Positions 1 to 8,784 are shown, counted from the first letter of the stretch. The stretch is 64,000 nucleotides of DNA from Tissierella praeacuta_A (GCF_040396155.1 NZ_JBEBOY010000011.1:1-64000), one strand, 5' to 3'. Made by a program: numbers and translations. The notes: generated by a model not told the origin, from the sequence alone.

Positions 1-127
1 TATTGAGAGTGTAGCATCATTATTGAATTGTGATGAATAATTCAGGATAAATTATTTAATATCAGTTAAGAAAAATTATGAATTTATATGACTTATAATT
101 GAAAAGTATATTAAGCAATGATAAAAT

Positions 128-165
128 AATGGGGTTAGCCTAAACTAACCTCATTATTTTATTAT
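128..165 (+). terminator. Rho-independent terminator
   Basis: A stem formed by AATGGGGTTAG and CTAACCTCATT, closed by a short loop, is followed by a T-rich run. It probably ends a transcript entering from the left edge. Nothing else is recognised in the first 127 bases. Confidence 0.7.
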
Positions 166-246
166 TTTAATAGATTTATCATACATTGATACTTTTTATA
201 TATGAGAATTAGATGACATATAATTTTGTGGAAGGAGATATACAAT

Positions 247-1068
247 ATGAAAACTGATATTAATAGATTGGCGGAATATTTTACATATACTCATTTTAAT
301 GTAGAAGGAGTATATCATTATAGTGTGGATTCAGGTGAGTCTGGCTGGATGAAAACAGCACCATTTCCCGGTTTCATTTTTCCTATTAGAGGTCAGGCAC
401 AGTTTCACTTTGATGGGAGTCCTTATTTAGCAAATGTAGGAAATATAATTCATGGCGGCGCAAATATGAGTCTAGATAAACGTGTAATCGGAAATATAAA
501 ATGGGAATATTTTTTGGTACTTTACAATATTCATAGTTCTGATATAAAAGATTTTACATTGGAGAATACACATTTTCAATTGGATATAGGACAAAGCCCC
601 AGACTTTCAGAAATGATTAGACGTCTATGGAAGATATCAAGTCAACCTGGAACAATTTATGCTTTTCAAAGAGAGACCATATTTCACTGTATATTGGAAG
701 AAATATTTACTTGTGCATATAATCAAACCAATGGTGATGCTCAACTGTTATTTACTAAGGCATCTGAATATATCCATCAACATTATATGGATATATTCAC
801 TATTGGAGAACTGGCTGATTTGTATGAAGTCAATGAAAATAGATTATTTTATGTGTTTACTAAATATACAGGGATGGGTCCAGGTGATTATTTAATGATT
901 CATCGACTAAATAGAGCTAAAGAATTATTAATAACTGGAGATGCTCCTATTATTATGGTGGCTAAAAGTGTAGGATATAGTAGTCCCTATCATTTTAGCC
1001 GCGCTTTTAAAAAACAATTTGGGATTTCACCCAGTGGATTTCGGGAAAAATTCAGGAATAATGCATGA
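247..1068 (+). CDS. AraC-family transcriptional regulator
   Basis: This is a 273-residue DNA-binding regulator. The C-terminal third (about residues 165-270) holds the two helix-turn-helix units of the AraC family: IGELADLYEVNENRLFYVF, then VAKSVGYSSPYHFSRAFKKQFG with the closing G-I-S-P motif. The first 150 residues form a poorly conserved, cupin-like sensing domain. The ATG at 247 is chosen because GGAGAT lies just before it; the longer reading frame has no such site. The gene sits upstream of a FecB-type binding protein and a FecCD transporter. AraC proteins next to metallophore uptake genes (the YbtA type) often use the imported chelate as co-inducer, so it probably controls the genes to its right. 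That role is inferred from position only. Confidence 0.88.
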   Translation: MKTDINRLAEYFTYTHFNVEGVYHYSVDSGESGWMKTAPFPGFIFPIRGQAQFHFDGSPYLANVGNIIHGGANMSLDKRVIGNIKWEYFLVLYNIHSSDIKDFTLENTHFQLDIGQSPRLSEMIRRLWKISSQPGTIYAFQRETIFHCILEEIFTCAYNQTNGDAQLLFTKASEYIHQHYMDIFTIGELADLYEVNENRLFYVFTKYTGMGPGDYLMIHRLNRAKELLITGDAPIIMVAKSVGYSSPYHFSRAFKKQFGISPSGFREKFRNNA

Positions 1069-1110
1069 TGATTTCAGGATTACATCATTTCAATGATAAA
1101 ATTGTTTTGA

Positions 1111-1156
1111 TATAATGGCTGTTAGGCAGGTTAGCGCTGCCTAACTATATTTTTAT
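1111..1156 (+). promoter_or_regulatory. -10 element followed by hairpin before the binding-protein gene
   Basis: A TATAAT at 1111-1116 is followed by a 9-bp hairpin (GTTAGGCAG and CTGCCTAAC, 1121-1145) and a T-rich stretch. The hairpin may end the AraC transcript. Alternatively, because it lies between a -10 box and the lipoprotein gene, it may act as a leader attenuator. No good -35 was found. Confidence 0.5.
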
Positions 1157-1170
1157 TGGAGGTATATAAA

Positions 1171-2178
1171 ATGAAGAAAATCATAGGACTAATTGTTTTG
1201 ATGATATTAATAATAGGCGTACTATCTGGGTGTACTGGAAATTCTGTAGAAAATAATACAGGGATAATGGAGAATAAGACAGAAAAGAGGAGCGTAAGTA
1301 CTGATTCAAAAGAGGATACTGAAATTGTAAAGTGGCCGAGAACTATAAAAGATGCGGCAGGAAATGATGTAATACTTGAGAAAAAACCTGAAAGAATAGC
1401 AGTTCTTCATGCAGTATATCTAGATTATTTTTTCGCATTGGAAACTCCGCCCATAGCCTCTGCAGGAGCTACGATAGGTGATGCAATGAAGGCTTTAGAA
1501 GAGTTTGAAACCCTTAGGTCATATAAAGGTACTGCTAATATTATAGATTTAGGCAGTGCTCGTGATTTGAATTTAGAGGCAATTCTTGAATCAAGACCAG
1601 ATGTAATTGTGACTTTCAAAGGGCATATAGATAAGGTATATGAGGAATTGATTAAAATTGCCCCAGTAATTCAGCTAGATGTGAAGGATACTTGGCAAAA
1701 TACGACTGTTCAGTGTGCTTCGATTGTTGGTAAAGAAGAATTGGCTAGTAAATATATTGAAGAAACGGAAAAAATAATCAGTGAAACAAGGAAAAAATTA
1801 AGTACATTTAAAGATGAAACATTTGCTTTGCTAAGAGTTGACGGGAAAGGCAATTTTGTTGCTACAGGTTATGGAAATTCTATTTATTATAACCAAATGG
1901 AAGGATTTAATCTATTAGCTCCAGATACATATCCTGGGAGTCAGGAAGTTCTTTCATTAGAGGCGTTATCTCAAATGAATCCAGATTATATTATATTCCA
2001 GCATTTTTTAGATGTTGCTCAGGCAGCAGTTGAATCACAAGAGTCTTCTACTGTATGGAAATCTCTTAATGCGGTAAAAAATAATCATATTTTGTTTTTT
2101 GATGACTCTCTAAATACTGGAAGTCCTCTCGCTATTAGACTTGCATCTGAAAAATTCATAAAAATATTATCAGATTAG
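1171..2178 (+). CDS. Iron-complex/corrinoid-type ABC substrate-binding lipoprotein
   Basis: This is a 335-residue extracellular binding lipoprotein of the FecB/BtuF fold (two lobes joined by a long helix). The N-terminus is a lipoprotein signal peptide with lipobox L-S-G-C; Cys21 would carry the lipid. A low-complexity charged linker follows, then the family opening TIKDAAGNDVIL near residue 62 and the KPERIAVL segment. GGAGG precedes the ATG at 1171. It should hand its ligand to the permeases and ATPase at 2440-5334, although a 260-base gap with a weak terminator separates them. The ligand is unknown; siderophores, haem, cobalamin and other tetrapyrroles all use this fold. Confidence 0.87.
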   Translation: MKKIIGLIVLMILIIGVLSGCTGNSVENNTGIMENKTEKRSVSTDSKEDTEIVKWPRTIKDAAGNDVILEKKPERIAVLHAVYLDYFFALETPPIASAGATIGDAMKALEEFETLRSYKGTANIIDLGSARDLNLEAILESRPDVIVTFKGHIDKVYEELIKIAPVIQLDVKDTWQNTTVQCASIVGKEELASKYIEETEKIISETRKKLSTFKDETFALLRVDGKGNFVATGYGNSIYYNQMEGFNLLAPDTYPGSQEVLSLEALSQMNPDYIIFQHFLDVAQAAVESQESSTVWKSLNAVKNNHILFFDDSLNTGSPLAIRLASEKFIKILSD

Positions 2179-2250
2179 TTTTTTATTTGCAAATAGGTGC
2201 TGTAAGTTATCTATGAAGGTGTTATAAAGTCAACTTATTATCAAGGATAA

Positions 2251-2287
2251 GGGTAGCGTATATATCTATTTTGCTACTCTGTTTTTA
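2251..2287 (+). terminator. Possible weak terminator
   Basis: A 7-bp stem (GGGTAGC with GCTACTC, one wobble) and a T-rich tail lie between the binding-protein gene and the first permease. It suggests partial uncoupling of the two transcripts. The stem is short, so confidence is low. Confidence 0.35.
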
Positions 2288-2439
2288 TGAAGTAAATTAT
2301 AGTTAGATTACCAATATATTTTATAGTCTGGTAATAGTATAAATTAAGATTATATTTCTATATTATTGATAAAATGTTGAAATTAAAGAATAGATGACAC
2401 TAGGAACAGAGAAAAGTATAGGCATAAGGAGGAAAATTT

Positions 2440-3483
2440 ATGAAACAAAAAGATGAAGGAAAATATTCCGTTCAAACTGTGAAAAAGGGTCATTTATGGA
2501 ATGGGTACTTAGTTATTATTATAGGTTTAGTGCTTTTAGCATTGATGATGGTCTTTTCTCTTACTAAAGGTGGAACGGAAATTCCTTTAAAAATTGTATG
2601 GAATGCTTTATTTCATTTTGATATAGAAAATATACAACATTTAGTTGTAATAGATCTAAGGTTACCACGTATTATTGCCAGTTCTTTAGTTGGAGCTGCA
2701 TTTGCCGTGGCAGGGGCTGTGATGCAGGGGATAACACGAAATCCTATGGCAGATTCAGGTCTCATGGGATTAAACTCTGGAGCAGTTTTTGCTCTTTCCA
2801 TCTGTTTTTCTTTCTTTCCGAGTATGAATTATGGACAAATTGTTTTATTTTCCTTTTTAGGAGCATCAATAGGTGCTGGATTAGTACAGGGTATTGCTTT
2901 CATAGGAGGAGGACGGGATACCCATATACGTTTAATTCTGGCAGGAGTAGCAGTCAGTTCCTTATTTTCTTCTTTGGGACAGGGAATTGCTCTGTATTTT
3001 AATGTTTCACAAAATATTATGTTTTGGACTGTGGGAGGTGTGGCTAGTTCAAATTGGGAACAGATTAAGATTATGACTCCATGGATTATAGGAGCGTTGA
3101 CGGGGGCGATAGTATTATCCCGATGGATTTCTATACTAAGTTTGGGAGAAGATGTGGCAAAAGGACTTGGGTTAAATGTGGCAGTTATATATGGGCTATG
3201 TACAATAGTTATATTGATATTGGCGGGTATTTCCGTATCTGTTGTAGGAGCAGTAGGTTTTGTAGGGATAATTATTCCTCATGCTTCTCGATTTCTAGTA
3301 GGAATGGACTACCGCTTAGTTATTCCATCCTCTGCTGTTTTAGGCTCCTTGCTAATGGTTGTAGCAGATATAGGTGCAAGGATGATAAATCCACCATTTG
3401 AAACACCCATAGGTGTACTGACAGCTTTAGTTGGAGTTCCATTCTTTTTATATTTATCACGTAAGCAACGGAGGACACTATAA
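2440..3483 (+). CDS. FecCD-family ABC transporter permease (first)
   Basis: This is a 347-residue inner-membrane permease with about ten hydrophobic segments. Family marks visible are LRLPRIIASSLVGAAFAVAG near residues 70-90, the NPMADSGLMGLNSGA loop near 100-115, and GFVGIIIPHASRFLVG near 275-290, the region that contacts the ATPase. The length fits the BtuC/FhuB half-unit size. Its stop overlaps the start of the next permease by one base, so the two are translationally coupled and probably form a heterodimeric pore. The start has GGAGG upstream. The substrate is not identifiable from the sequence. Confidence 0.92.
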   Translation: MKQKDEGKYSVQTVKKGHLWNGYLVIIIGLVLLALMMVFSLTKGGTEIPLKIVWNALFHFDIENIQHLVVIDLRLPRIIASSLVGAAFAVAGAVMQGITRNPMADSGLMGLNSGAVFALSICFSFFPSMNYGQIVLFSFLGASIGAGLVQGIAFIGGGRDTHIRLILAGVAVSSLFSSLGQGIALYFNVSQNIMFWTVGGVASSNWEQIKIMTPWIIGALTGAIVLSRWISILSLGEDVAKGLGLNVAVIYGLCTIVILILAGISVSVVGAVGFVGIIIPHASRFLVGMDYRLVIPSSAVLGSLLMVVADIGARMINPPFETPIGVLTALVGVPFFLYLSRKQRRTL

Positions 3484-4526
3484 TGATGAGCAAACGGGAG
3501 AAAAACAAAATAGACATAAGAAGATTAGCTATACGCAATAAGATGATTACAATAGGATGTATTATATTATTGGTATTTTCTTTTATTATAAGTATGAATA
3601 CTGGTTATAGTTCATTATCCCCATCAGATACTTTTCGTATTTTGTTTGGAGGAGGGACTGACAATGAAAATTTGATTTTATTTAACTTTCGGCTTCCTCG
3701 TATTATAGTATCAATTATGGTGGGAGGAGGACTTGCGTTATCCGGCTGTATTATACAAAGTATATCTAAAAATCCTTTGGCAGATCCTGGACTCATGGGT
3801 ATTAATGCCGGTGCAGGGCTTATGGTGATATTGTTTGTAATGTTTTTCGGAGCTGAATCTTTTCTATCCATATTTACCTTGCCATTTCTAGCATTTCTGG
3901 GCGCAGGAATAGCTGCAACAATTATTTATATATTGGCATTTAAAAAAGGTGAAGGTATAACTCCTATGGGACTAATACTTAATGGTATAGCAGTACAGGC
4001 AGGAATTTCAGCATTATCCACAGTATTGGTTATTAAATTGGATGACACTCAATTTGGGTTTGTTGCTACATGGCAGTCTGGAAGTATTTGGGGCAGCAAT
4101 TGGAAGTTCGTACTTACTTTGATTCCTTGGCTGTTGTTGCTTATTCCATATATAATATCTAAATCTCGTGTACTTGATGTGCTGAATTTAGGTGACGATG
4201 TGGCATGTGGACTTGGTGTCTCAATGGAGAAAGAAAGGCGTAAGTTACTGACTGCAGCCATAGCATTAGGAGCTTCATGTGCGGCAGTTAGCGGCAATAT
4301 TAGTTTTGTAGGCCTAATAGCACCTCATCTATCACGAAGACTAGTCGGGCCTCGTAATAGTAATTTATTGCCAACATGTATTTTAGTAGGTGCAGTGCTA
4401 GTTTCAATTGCTGATACTATTGCACGAGTTATTGTAAAGCCTTCGGAAATACCTACTGGAATTATTGTAGCCATTATCGGTGCACCCTATTTCTTATATT
4501 TACTTTCAAGAAATGGGAAGCAATGA
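3483..4526 (+). CDS. FecCD-family ABC transporter permease (second)
   Basis: This is a 347-residue permease, paralogous to the gene before it. It shows FRLPRIIVSIMVGGGLALSG (about residues 67-86), NPLADPGLMGINAGAGL and SFVGLIAPHLSRRLVGP, with about ten membrane spans. The start lies in the overlap TAATG with the upstream gene; a second ATG follows at once, so the first residue is uncertain by one codon. It should pair with the first permease and the ATPase at 4543. The following ATPase starts 16 bases after its stop, consistent with one operon. Confidence 0.92.
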   Translation: MMSKREKNKIDIRRLAIRNKMITIGCIILLVFSFIISMNTGYSSLSPSDTFRILFGGGTDNENLILFNFRLPRIIVSIMVGGGLALSGCIIQSISKNPLADPGLMGINAGAGLMVILFVMFFGAESFLSIFTLPFLAFLGAGIAATIIYILAFKKGEGITPMGLILNGIAVQAGISALSTVLVIKLDDTQFGFVATWQSGSIWGSNWKFVLTLIPWLLLLIPYIISKSRVLDVLNLGDDVACGLGVSMEKERRKLLTAAIALGASCAAVSGNISFVGLIAPHLSRRLVGPRNSNLLPTCILVGAVLVSIADTIARVIVKPSEIPTGIIVAIIGAPYFLYLLSRNGKQ

Positions 4527-4542
4527 AAAGGGAGGTGAAAAT

Positions 4543-5334
4543 ATGAATAGTATTGAAACAGTAAATTTAGACATTTCTTATGAAGATAAAGTGATAGTTG
4601 ATAAATTGGATATGCAGGTTCCTCAGGGAAAAATTACAGTAATTATAGGTCCTAATGGATGTGGAAAATCCACTGTCCTAAAAACAATAGGACGTATTCT
4701 TAAACCTAAAAATGGTATTGTGTATTTAAATAGTGATGAGATTGGTCGATTATCAACTAAGGAAGTGGCAAAGAAAATGGCGATTCTCCCTCAATCACCT
4801 CAGGCACCATCTGGTTTAACCGTTGGTGAGTTAGTAGCTTATGGACGATTTCCTCATCAATCGGGATTAGGAAAGCTAAAATCAGAAGATAAAGAAATTA
4901 TTGCATGGGCACTTGAAGTGACTAAACTCAGTGAATTTGAAACTATGGTAGTAGATAATCTTTCAGGGGGACAACGTCAAAGAGTTTGGATCGCCATGGC
5001 TTTAGCTCAGCAGACAGATTTAATTCTTTTAGATGAGCCTACTACCTATTTGGATTTGGCTTATCAACTTGAAATACTAGAGCTTCTTTATAGACTAAAT
5101 CGAGAACAAGGATGCACAATTGTAATGGTACTTCACGATTTGAATCTAGCAGCACGATTTGCTGATTATATCATTGCCATGTGTAAAGGGAAAATTGTTA
5201 GTCATGGTACTCCTGAGAAGGTGATGACAGCAGAGGTTTTGCGGAAAACTTTTCATATTGATGCTAAGATTATGCTTGAACCTAGGACTGGACGTCCTAC
5301 CTGTACTTCTTATGATTTGATTAAATTTGCTTAA
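4543..5334 (+). CDS. ABC transporter ATP-binding protein, FecE/FhuC type
   Basis: This is a 263-residue cytoplasmic ATPase that powers the FecCD pair. It shows Walker A GPNGCGKST at residues 36-44, the Q-loop region ILPQSP, signature LSGGQRQR near 144-151, Walker B LILLDEP near 163-169, and the switch histidine in VLHDLN. The ATG at 4543 is chosen because GGGAGGTG lies just upstream; an in-frame start at 4480 would overlap the permease by 47 bases. It ends 29 bases before the NifH-like gene with no terminator between them. That puts the importer and the nitrogenase-like enzyme in one probable transcript. Confidence 0.93.
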   Translation: MNSIETVNLDISYEDKVIVDKLDMQVPQGKITVIIGPNGCGKSTVLKTIGRILKPKNGIVYLNSDEIGRLSTKEVAKKMAILPQSPQAPSGLTVGELVAYGRFPHQSGLGKLKSEDKEIIAWALEVTKLSEFETMVVDNLSGGQRQRVWIAMALAQQTDLILLDEPTTYLDLAYQLEILELLYRLNREQGCTIVMVLHDLNLAARFADYIIAMCKGKIVSHGTPEKVMTAEVLRKTFHIDAKIMLEPRTGRPTCTSYDLIKFA

Positions 5335-5363
5335 GTATAATAAATATGAAAGAGGGTATTTGA

Positions 5364-6119
5364 ATGAAAAAAATAGCAATTTACGGAAAAGGTGGAATTG
5401 GAAAGTCTACTACCGTATCCAATATAGCGGCAGCATTATCAGAAATGGGGTTGACAGTTTTGCAAATAGGCTGTGATCCTAAGGCAGACTCTACAAGAAA
5501 TCTAACAGAAGGAAGGAATATTCCTACAGTATTAGATACTTTACGAGAAAAAGGAGATGCAGAACTGGAGGATATTATAATAAAAAGCAACAGTGGAGTA
5601 TTATGTGTAGAGTCTGGAGGCCCAGTTCCAGGAGTTGGATGTGCTGGGCGTGGAATTATCACTGCTTTTGAGAAACTAGAGGAATTAAATGCTTATGAAG
5701 TCTATAAGCCAGATATTGTACTTTATGATGTATTAGGAGATGTAGTTTGTGGTGGGTTTGCTATGCCTATTCGAGGCGGTTATGCAGATGAGGTATGTAT
5801 AGTTACATCTGGAGAAATGATGTCTCTTTATGCTGCTTCTAATATAGCCTATGCTGTTAAAGGTTTTGGAAAACGAGGATATGCTTCATTACGAGGGTTA
5901 ATATTCAATGCAAAAAATATTGAAAACGAAGAAGAGCTAGTTAGAAATACTGCCAATGAAATTCAGGTTCCAGTTATTTATCATATACCCCGAGATTCTT
6001 TTGTACAGCAGGCTGAGGCACAGGGAAAAACAGTGATAGAAGCATTTCCTGAATGCAATATGTCATCCCATTATCGTTTTTTAGCTAAAATTTTAATTGA
6101 TGGGGGTGAAATACTATGA
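5364..6119 (+). CDS. Nitrogenase iron protein-like ATPase (NifH-like)
   Basis: This is a 251-residue homologue of the Fe protein, the homodimeric ATPase that feeds electrons to nitrogenase-type reductases. The deviant Walker A GKGGIGKST is at residues 8-16. The two ligands of the bridging [4Fe-4S] cluster are Cys93 (in GVGCAGRG) and Cys129 (in DVLGDVVCGGFAMP). Arg96 matches the arginine that is ADP-ribosylated in true NifH. It is shorter than NifH (about 290) because the C-terminal tail is missing. The stop overlaps the next start (ATGA), so it is translationally coupled. The high NifH likeness, with partners that lack cofactor genes, places it among nitrogenase-like enzymes (relatives of BchL, CfbC and MarH). 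Its exact family was not assigned. Confidence 0.93.
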   Translation: MKKIAIYGKGGIGKSTTVSNIAAALSEMGLTVLQIGCDPKADSTRNLTEGRNIPTVLDTLREKGDAELEDIIIKSNSGVLCVESGGPVPGVGCAGRGIITAFEKLEELNAYEVYKPDIVLYDVLGDVVCGGFAMPIRGGYADEVCIVTSGEMMSLYAASNIAYAVKGFGKRGYASLRGLIFNAKNIENEEELVRNTANEIQVPVIYHIPRDSFVQQAEAQGKTVIEAFPECNMSSHYRFLAKILIDGGEIL

Positions 6120-7393
6120 AAAAATTGAAACATTTAAAGCGGCTTTCAGCAATTAAGACAAATGCTGGAGTAAAGTTTTTAACTCCTGCTGCTTTTCCTG
6201 GAAATCACTGTCCTCTCCATACTACTTTAGGACTTAGCTCAAATATTAAAGGTATGTCAACACTTGTAGTAGGAACATCAGAATGTGGAACATATAGCCG
6301 TAATCTTATATCACAGTCTAAAAATAAAGACGGTGAATTGCATTGGATGTATATTTTAGACTCTAATGAAGTAGTTTTTGGATGCCGTAAAGGTGTTATA
6401 CAGGCTATCAAAGACATGGACAAGGCTGGCGCAAAATCAATAATGATAATTTTAACCTGTGTTCCTGAGGTTATAGGAGAAGATATAGAGGGAATTGTAC
6501 ATGAAATCCAGCTAGATATTAAAGCGAAGCTGACCTTTGTACTGGTAGGCCATTTTAAATGTAATAGTTATCCTTCAGGATATTGGAAGACCCTTCTAGC
6601 ATTTGGAAACCTTATGGAGAAATCTCAGGCTTCTTCAAATATTGTTAACGTTCTTGGAAGAAGCCCAGAAGAAGAACATATTCCTATGCCTGAATTATTG
6701 ACTGCACTTGAAAAGCGAGGGTTTCAACTACGTATGCTTGCACCGAAATCAGATATAAAGGATTTTATTGAATCACCAAATGCAATTTTAAATCTTGTAA
6801 TATCACCATTTATGAATCCTATGGCAGAGATGATGCAGAATAAGTATCAAATACCATTTATCAGTCTGCATGAATTTTATGATGTTTGTGAAATTAATAG
6901 TCTTTATGAGTCGGTAGCAGAGAAACTTTGTATCAGCTGGGATAATGAATTTGATGAAGTACGTCAAGAAGCTATTGAACTGCAAAATCAGGTAAAAAAT
7001 ATTTTTTCTGGTGTAAACTACATTTCCACACATGTTGGGGCATTAGATCCTTTGCCTCTTGTTTTATATTTGGATCAATTCAATATGAATCCTATACTTC
7101 TACATTTAGATGAATTTTATCCTGATGATAGGAAATGGGCGAAAGTCATTAATGAAAAGGGACATAATCCTATGATTTGTCATATGGTAAATGATGATGC
7201 AGATATACATGTATTGAATGATATTTGTATAGGTTTTTCTTTTGGAGAACTTCTAAAAGGGAAAAGCCAAGTTCCTTGTATTCCATATTTATATAATCTA
7301 TATGGTCAGATAGGTTATGAGAGGACTAAGCTTTTATTAAGTGGGATGTTGAATGCTTTTAGTAATAAAACTTTTGGAATCAAGGAGGTATAA
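6116..7393 (+). CDS. Nitrogenase component 1-like protein, NifD/BchN-like subunit
   Basis: This is a 425-residue member of the oxidoreductase/nitrogenase component 1 family. Three cysteines sit where NifD holds its P-cluster and BchN its [4Fe-4S] cluster: Cys32 (in NHCPLHTT), Cys57 (in SECGTYSR) and Cys115 (in LTCVPEVIGEDIEGI). Other family marks are VVFGCRKG (with an extra Cys90) and a late Rossmann-like region. No equivalent of the NifD FeMo-cofactor Cys/His ligands could be picked out. It starts inside the NifH-like stop and ends on the start of the NifK-like gene. It probably carries the electron-relay cluster and half of the substrate pocket of a heterotetramer. The reaction is unknown. 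Confidence 0.88.
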   Translation: MKKLKHLKRLSAIKTNAGVKFLTPAAFPGNHCPLHTTLGLSSNIKGMSTLVVGTSECGTYSRNLISQSKNKDGELHWMYILDSNEVVFGCRKGVIQAIKDMDKAGAKSIMIILTCVPEVIGEDIEGIVHEIQLDIKAKLTFVLVGHFKCNSYPSGYWKTLLAFGNLMEKSQASSNIVNVLGRSPEEEHIPMPELLTALEKRGFQLRMLAPKSDIKDFIESPNAILNLVISPFMNPMAEMMQNKYQIPFISLHEFYDVCEINSLYESVAEKLCISWDNEFDEVRQEAIELQNQVKNIFSGVNYISTHVGALDPLPLVLYLDQFNMNPILLHLDEFYPDDRKWAKVINEKGHNPMICHMVNDDADIHVLNDICIGFSFGELLKGKSQVPCIPYLYNLYGQIGYERTKLLLSGMLNAFSNKTFGIKEV

Positions 7394-8634
7394 TGATGGG
7401 ACTTCATAAATTTAGACCACCTATGTCAGGACGGATGGGAACTTTGTGGACACTGGCTTCTATTCGTAATGCGGTTTTGATTGAATATGGATGTATGGGA
7501 CATATGTCATATGGTAGAATGTTTTTGAATCGTGCTGGAATATCTGAATCGTGTAAACTCTATTCCACACATATTGATGAAACGGATATTTCATTAGGAG
7601 ATATAAGGAGACTGGATTCTGCAATTGCTGAGATTATAAAAAGAGATAAACCTAAGGTTGTTTTTTTGTTGCCTTCTTCTATTCCGATGATTATAGGAAC
7701 AGATTTATTTGCAATATGTGAAGAATTGCAGCCTAAATATCCTCAAGTTCGGCTAATTCCTTTTGGTTATGGAGGTTTTGATATATATGGTCATCGGGGA
7801 GTTCAAGAGACACTTTCCCTACTTGCTAAGACTTTGCCTGTAGATATGGAAAAAACATCTAGACCTACTTTTAATATTATTGGATCTTGCGCTGATATGT
7901 TTCGCTTTCACGAAGATAGTAAAGAACTTATTCGCATAATGAAAGGTGCTTTTGGAATGGAACCTCTTTGTGTAATGACTTCAGATACATCTGTGGAGGA
8001 AATAGAGAATATAGGCGGTGCACATATTAACTTAGTCATTCGCCGTGAAGGTGAACCTGCTGCCAAACATTTAAAGGAACGTTTTAAAACGCCATATATA
8101 TTAGGGCGGCCTTATGGTATAGATGGGACAACTCAATGGATAAAAAACATATCGGAAATATTAGGTTTGATACCGAATTACGAATTCATAAGAGCAGAGG
8201 AAGAGAAAATTAGAAATCTAATGTCACCTGCAATGAAAGTTTTTGAACATATTACACGATTGCATCCAGATGAAGGAGTGATTTCCTTAGGAGGCCATGC
8301 AGATGTAGTGAGGGGGGTTCTTTCTTACGCTGTAAATGAATTATCGTTGTTGAAAGGTATTTGCTGGTGTGATTGTTCTTATATGGGGAGTAAAGATATT
8401 CCTTATCTTATAGAAGATGAATGGATGGAGGCTATTCAATCTCATAAAAAAGGACTTTTAATGGCCAGTGGAGAAGCACTAAAATGGGCAGATAGAAATA
8501 TGGAAATGCAAATATCGAATCCAGATACTAAATGGAGAGTAAGTCCTTATGAGCCTCCTTTTGTAGGCTATCATGGAGCAATTCATTTAGCTGGATTATG
8601 GTTGAACGCTGTCATGGAAGAAGATGAGAATTAA
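7393..8634 (+). CDS. Nitrogenase component 1-like protein, NifK/BchB-like subunit
   Basis: This is a 413-residue partner subunit of the same family. Cys34 (in EYGCMGH) matches the single conserved NifK/BchB position, a Cys in NifK and an Asp in BchB. The other two NifK P-cluster cysteines are absent: the N-terminal segment has RPPMSG, and the segment matching NifK TTCMAEVIGDD reads LPSSIPMIIGTD. GGHADVVRG and the C-terminal FVGYHGAIHLAG are typical of the family. GGAGG precedes a double ATG, so the start is uncertain by one codon. Combined with the NifD-like subunit this gives a 3+1 ligand set, suggesting one [4Fe-4S] cluster per half rather than an [8Fe-7S] P-cluster. Confidence 0.85.
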   Translation: MMGLHKFRPPMSGRMGTLWTLASIRNAVLIEYGCMGHMSYGRMFLNRAGISESCKLYSTHIDETDISLGDIRRLDSAIAEIIKRDKPKVVFLLPSSIPMIIGTDLFAICEELQPKYPQVRLIPFGYGGFDIYGHRGVQETLSLLAKTLPVDMEKTSRPTFNIIGSCADMFRFHEDSKELIRIMKGAFGMEPLCVMTSDTSVEEIENIGGAHINLVIRREGEPAAKHLKERFKTPYILGRPYGIDGTTQWIKNISEILGLIPNYEFIRAEEEKIRNLMSPAMKVFEHITRLHPDEGVISLGGHADVVRGVLSYAVNELSLLKGICWCDCSYMGSKDIPYLIEDEWMEAIQSHKKGLLMASGEALKWADRNMEMQISNPDTKWRVSPYEPPFVGYHGAIHLAGLWLNAVMEEDEN

Positions 8635-8639
8635 TTTTA

Positions 8640-8745
8640 TATTAAATCCTAGAGAAATCTCTAAAAACTCTTATGCTGGTTCTGGTGCAGCAGCTACTTG
8701 TTAGATTCATGATGAAAATTATAAGTTAGTAATGCATAAAGACAA
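8640..8745 (+). pseudogene. Remnant of a cytidine deaminase-like gene
   Basis: The bases just after the NifK-like stop closely match two separate parts of the deaminase at 22655-23032: its codons for residues about 14-33, and then the segment around the I-H-D-E-N codons. The middle of the gene, with both zinc-binding motifs, is deleted, and an in-frame stop sits at the junction. It is a dead fragment, and the intact copy lies 14 kb to the right in the same orientation. Confidence 0.7.
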
Positions 8746-8784
8746 TGGAAACTGTTCCTTAACTTGAGAATAAGCAAACAAAAG

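Noticed and set aside
1080..1110. Fur box upstream of the binding-protein gene
   Set aside because: TCAATGATAAAATTGTTTTGA is only loosely symmetrical and much poorer than the clear box at 49594-49608.
5364..8634. True nitrogen-fixation (nif) operon
   Set aside because: No nifB, nifE, nifN or homocitrate synthase genes are present, the NifK-like chain lacks two P-cluster cysteines, and no FeMo-cofactor ligands were recognisable.
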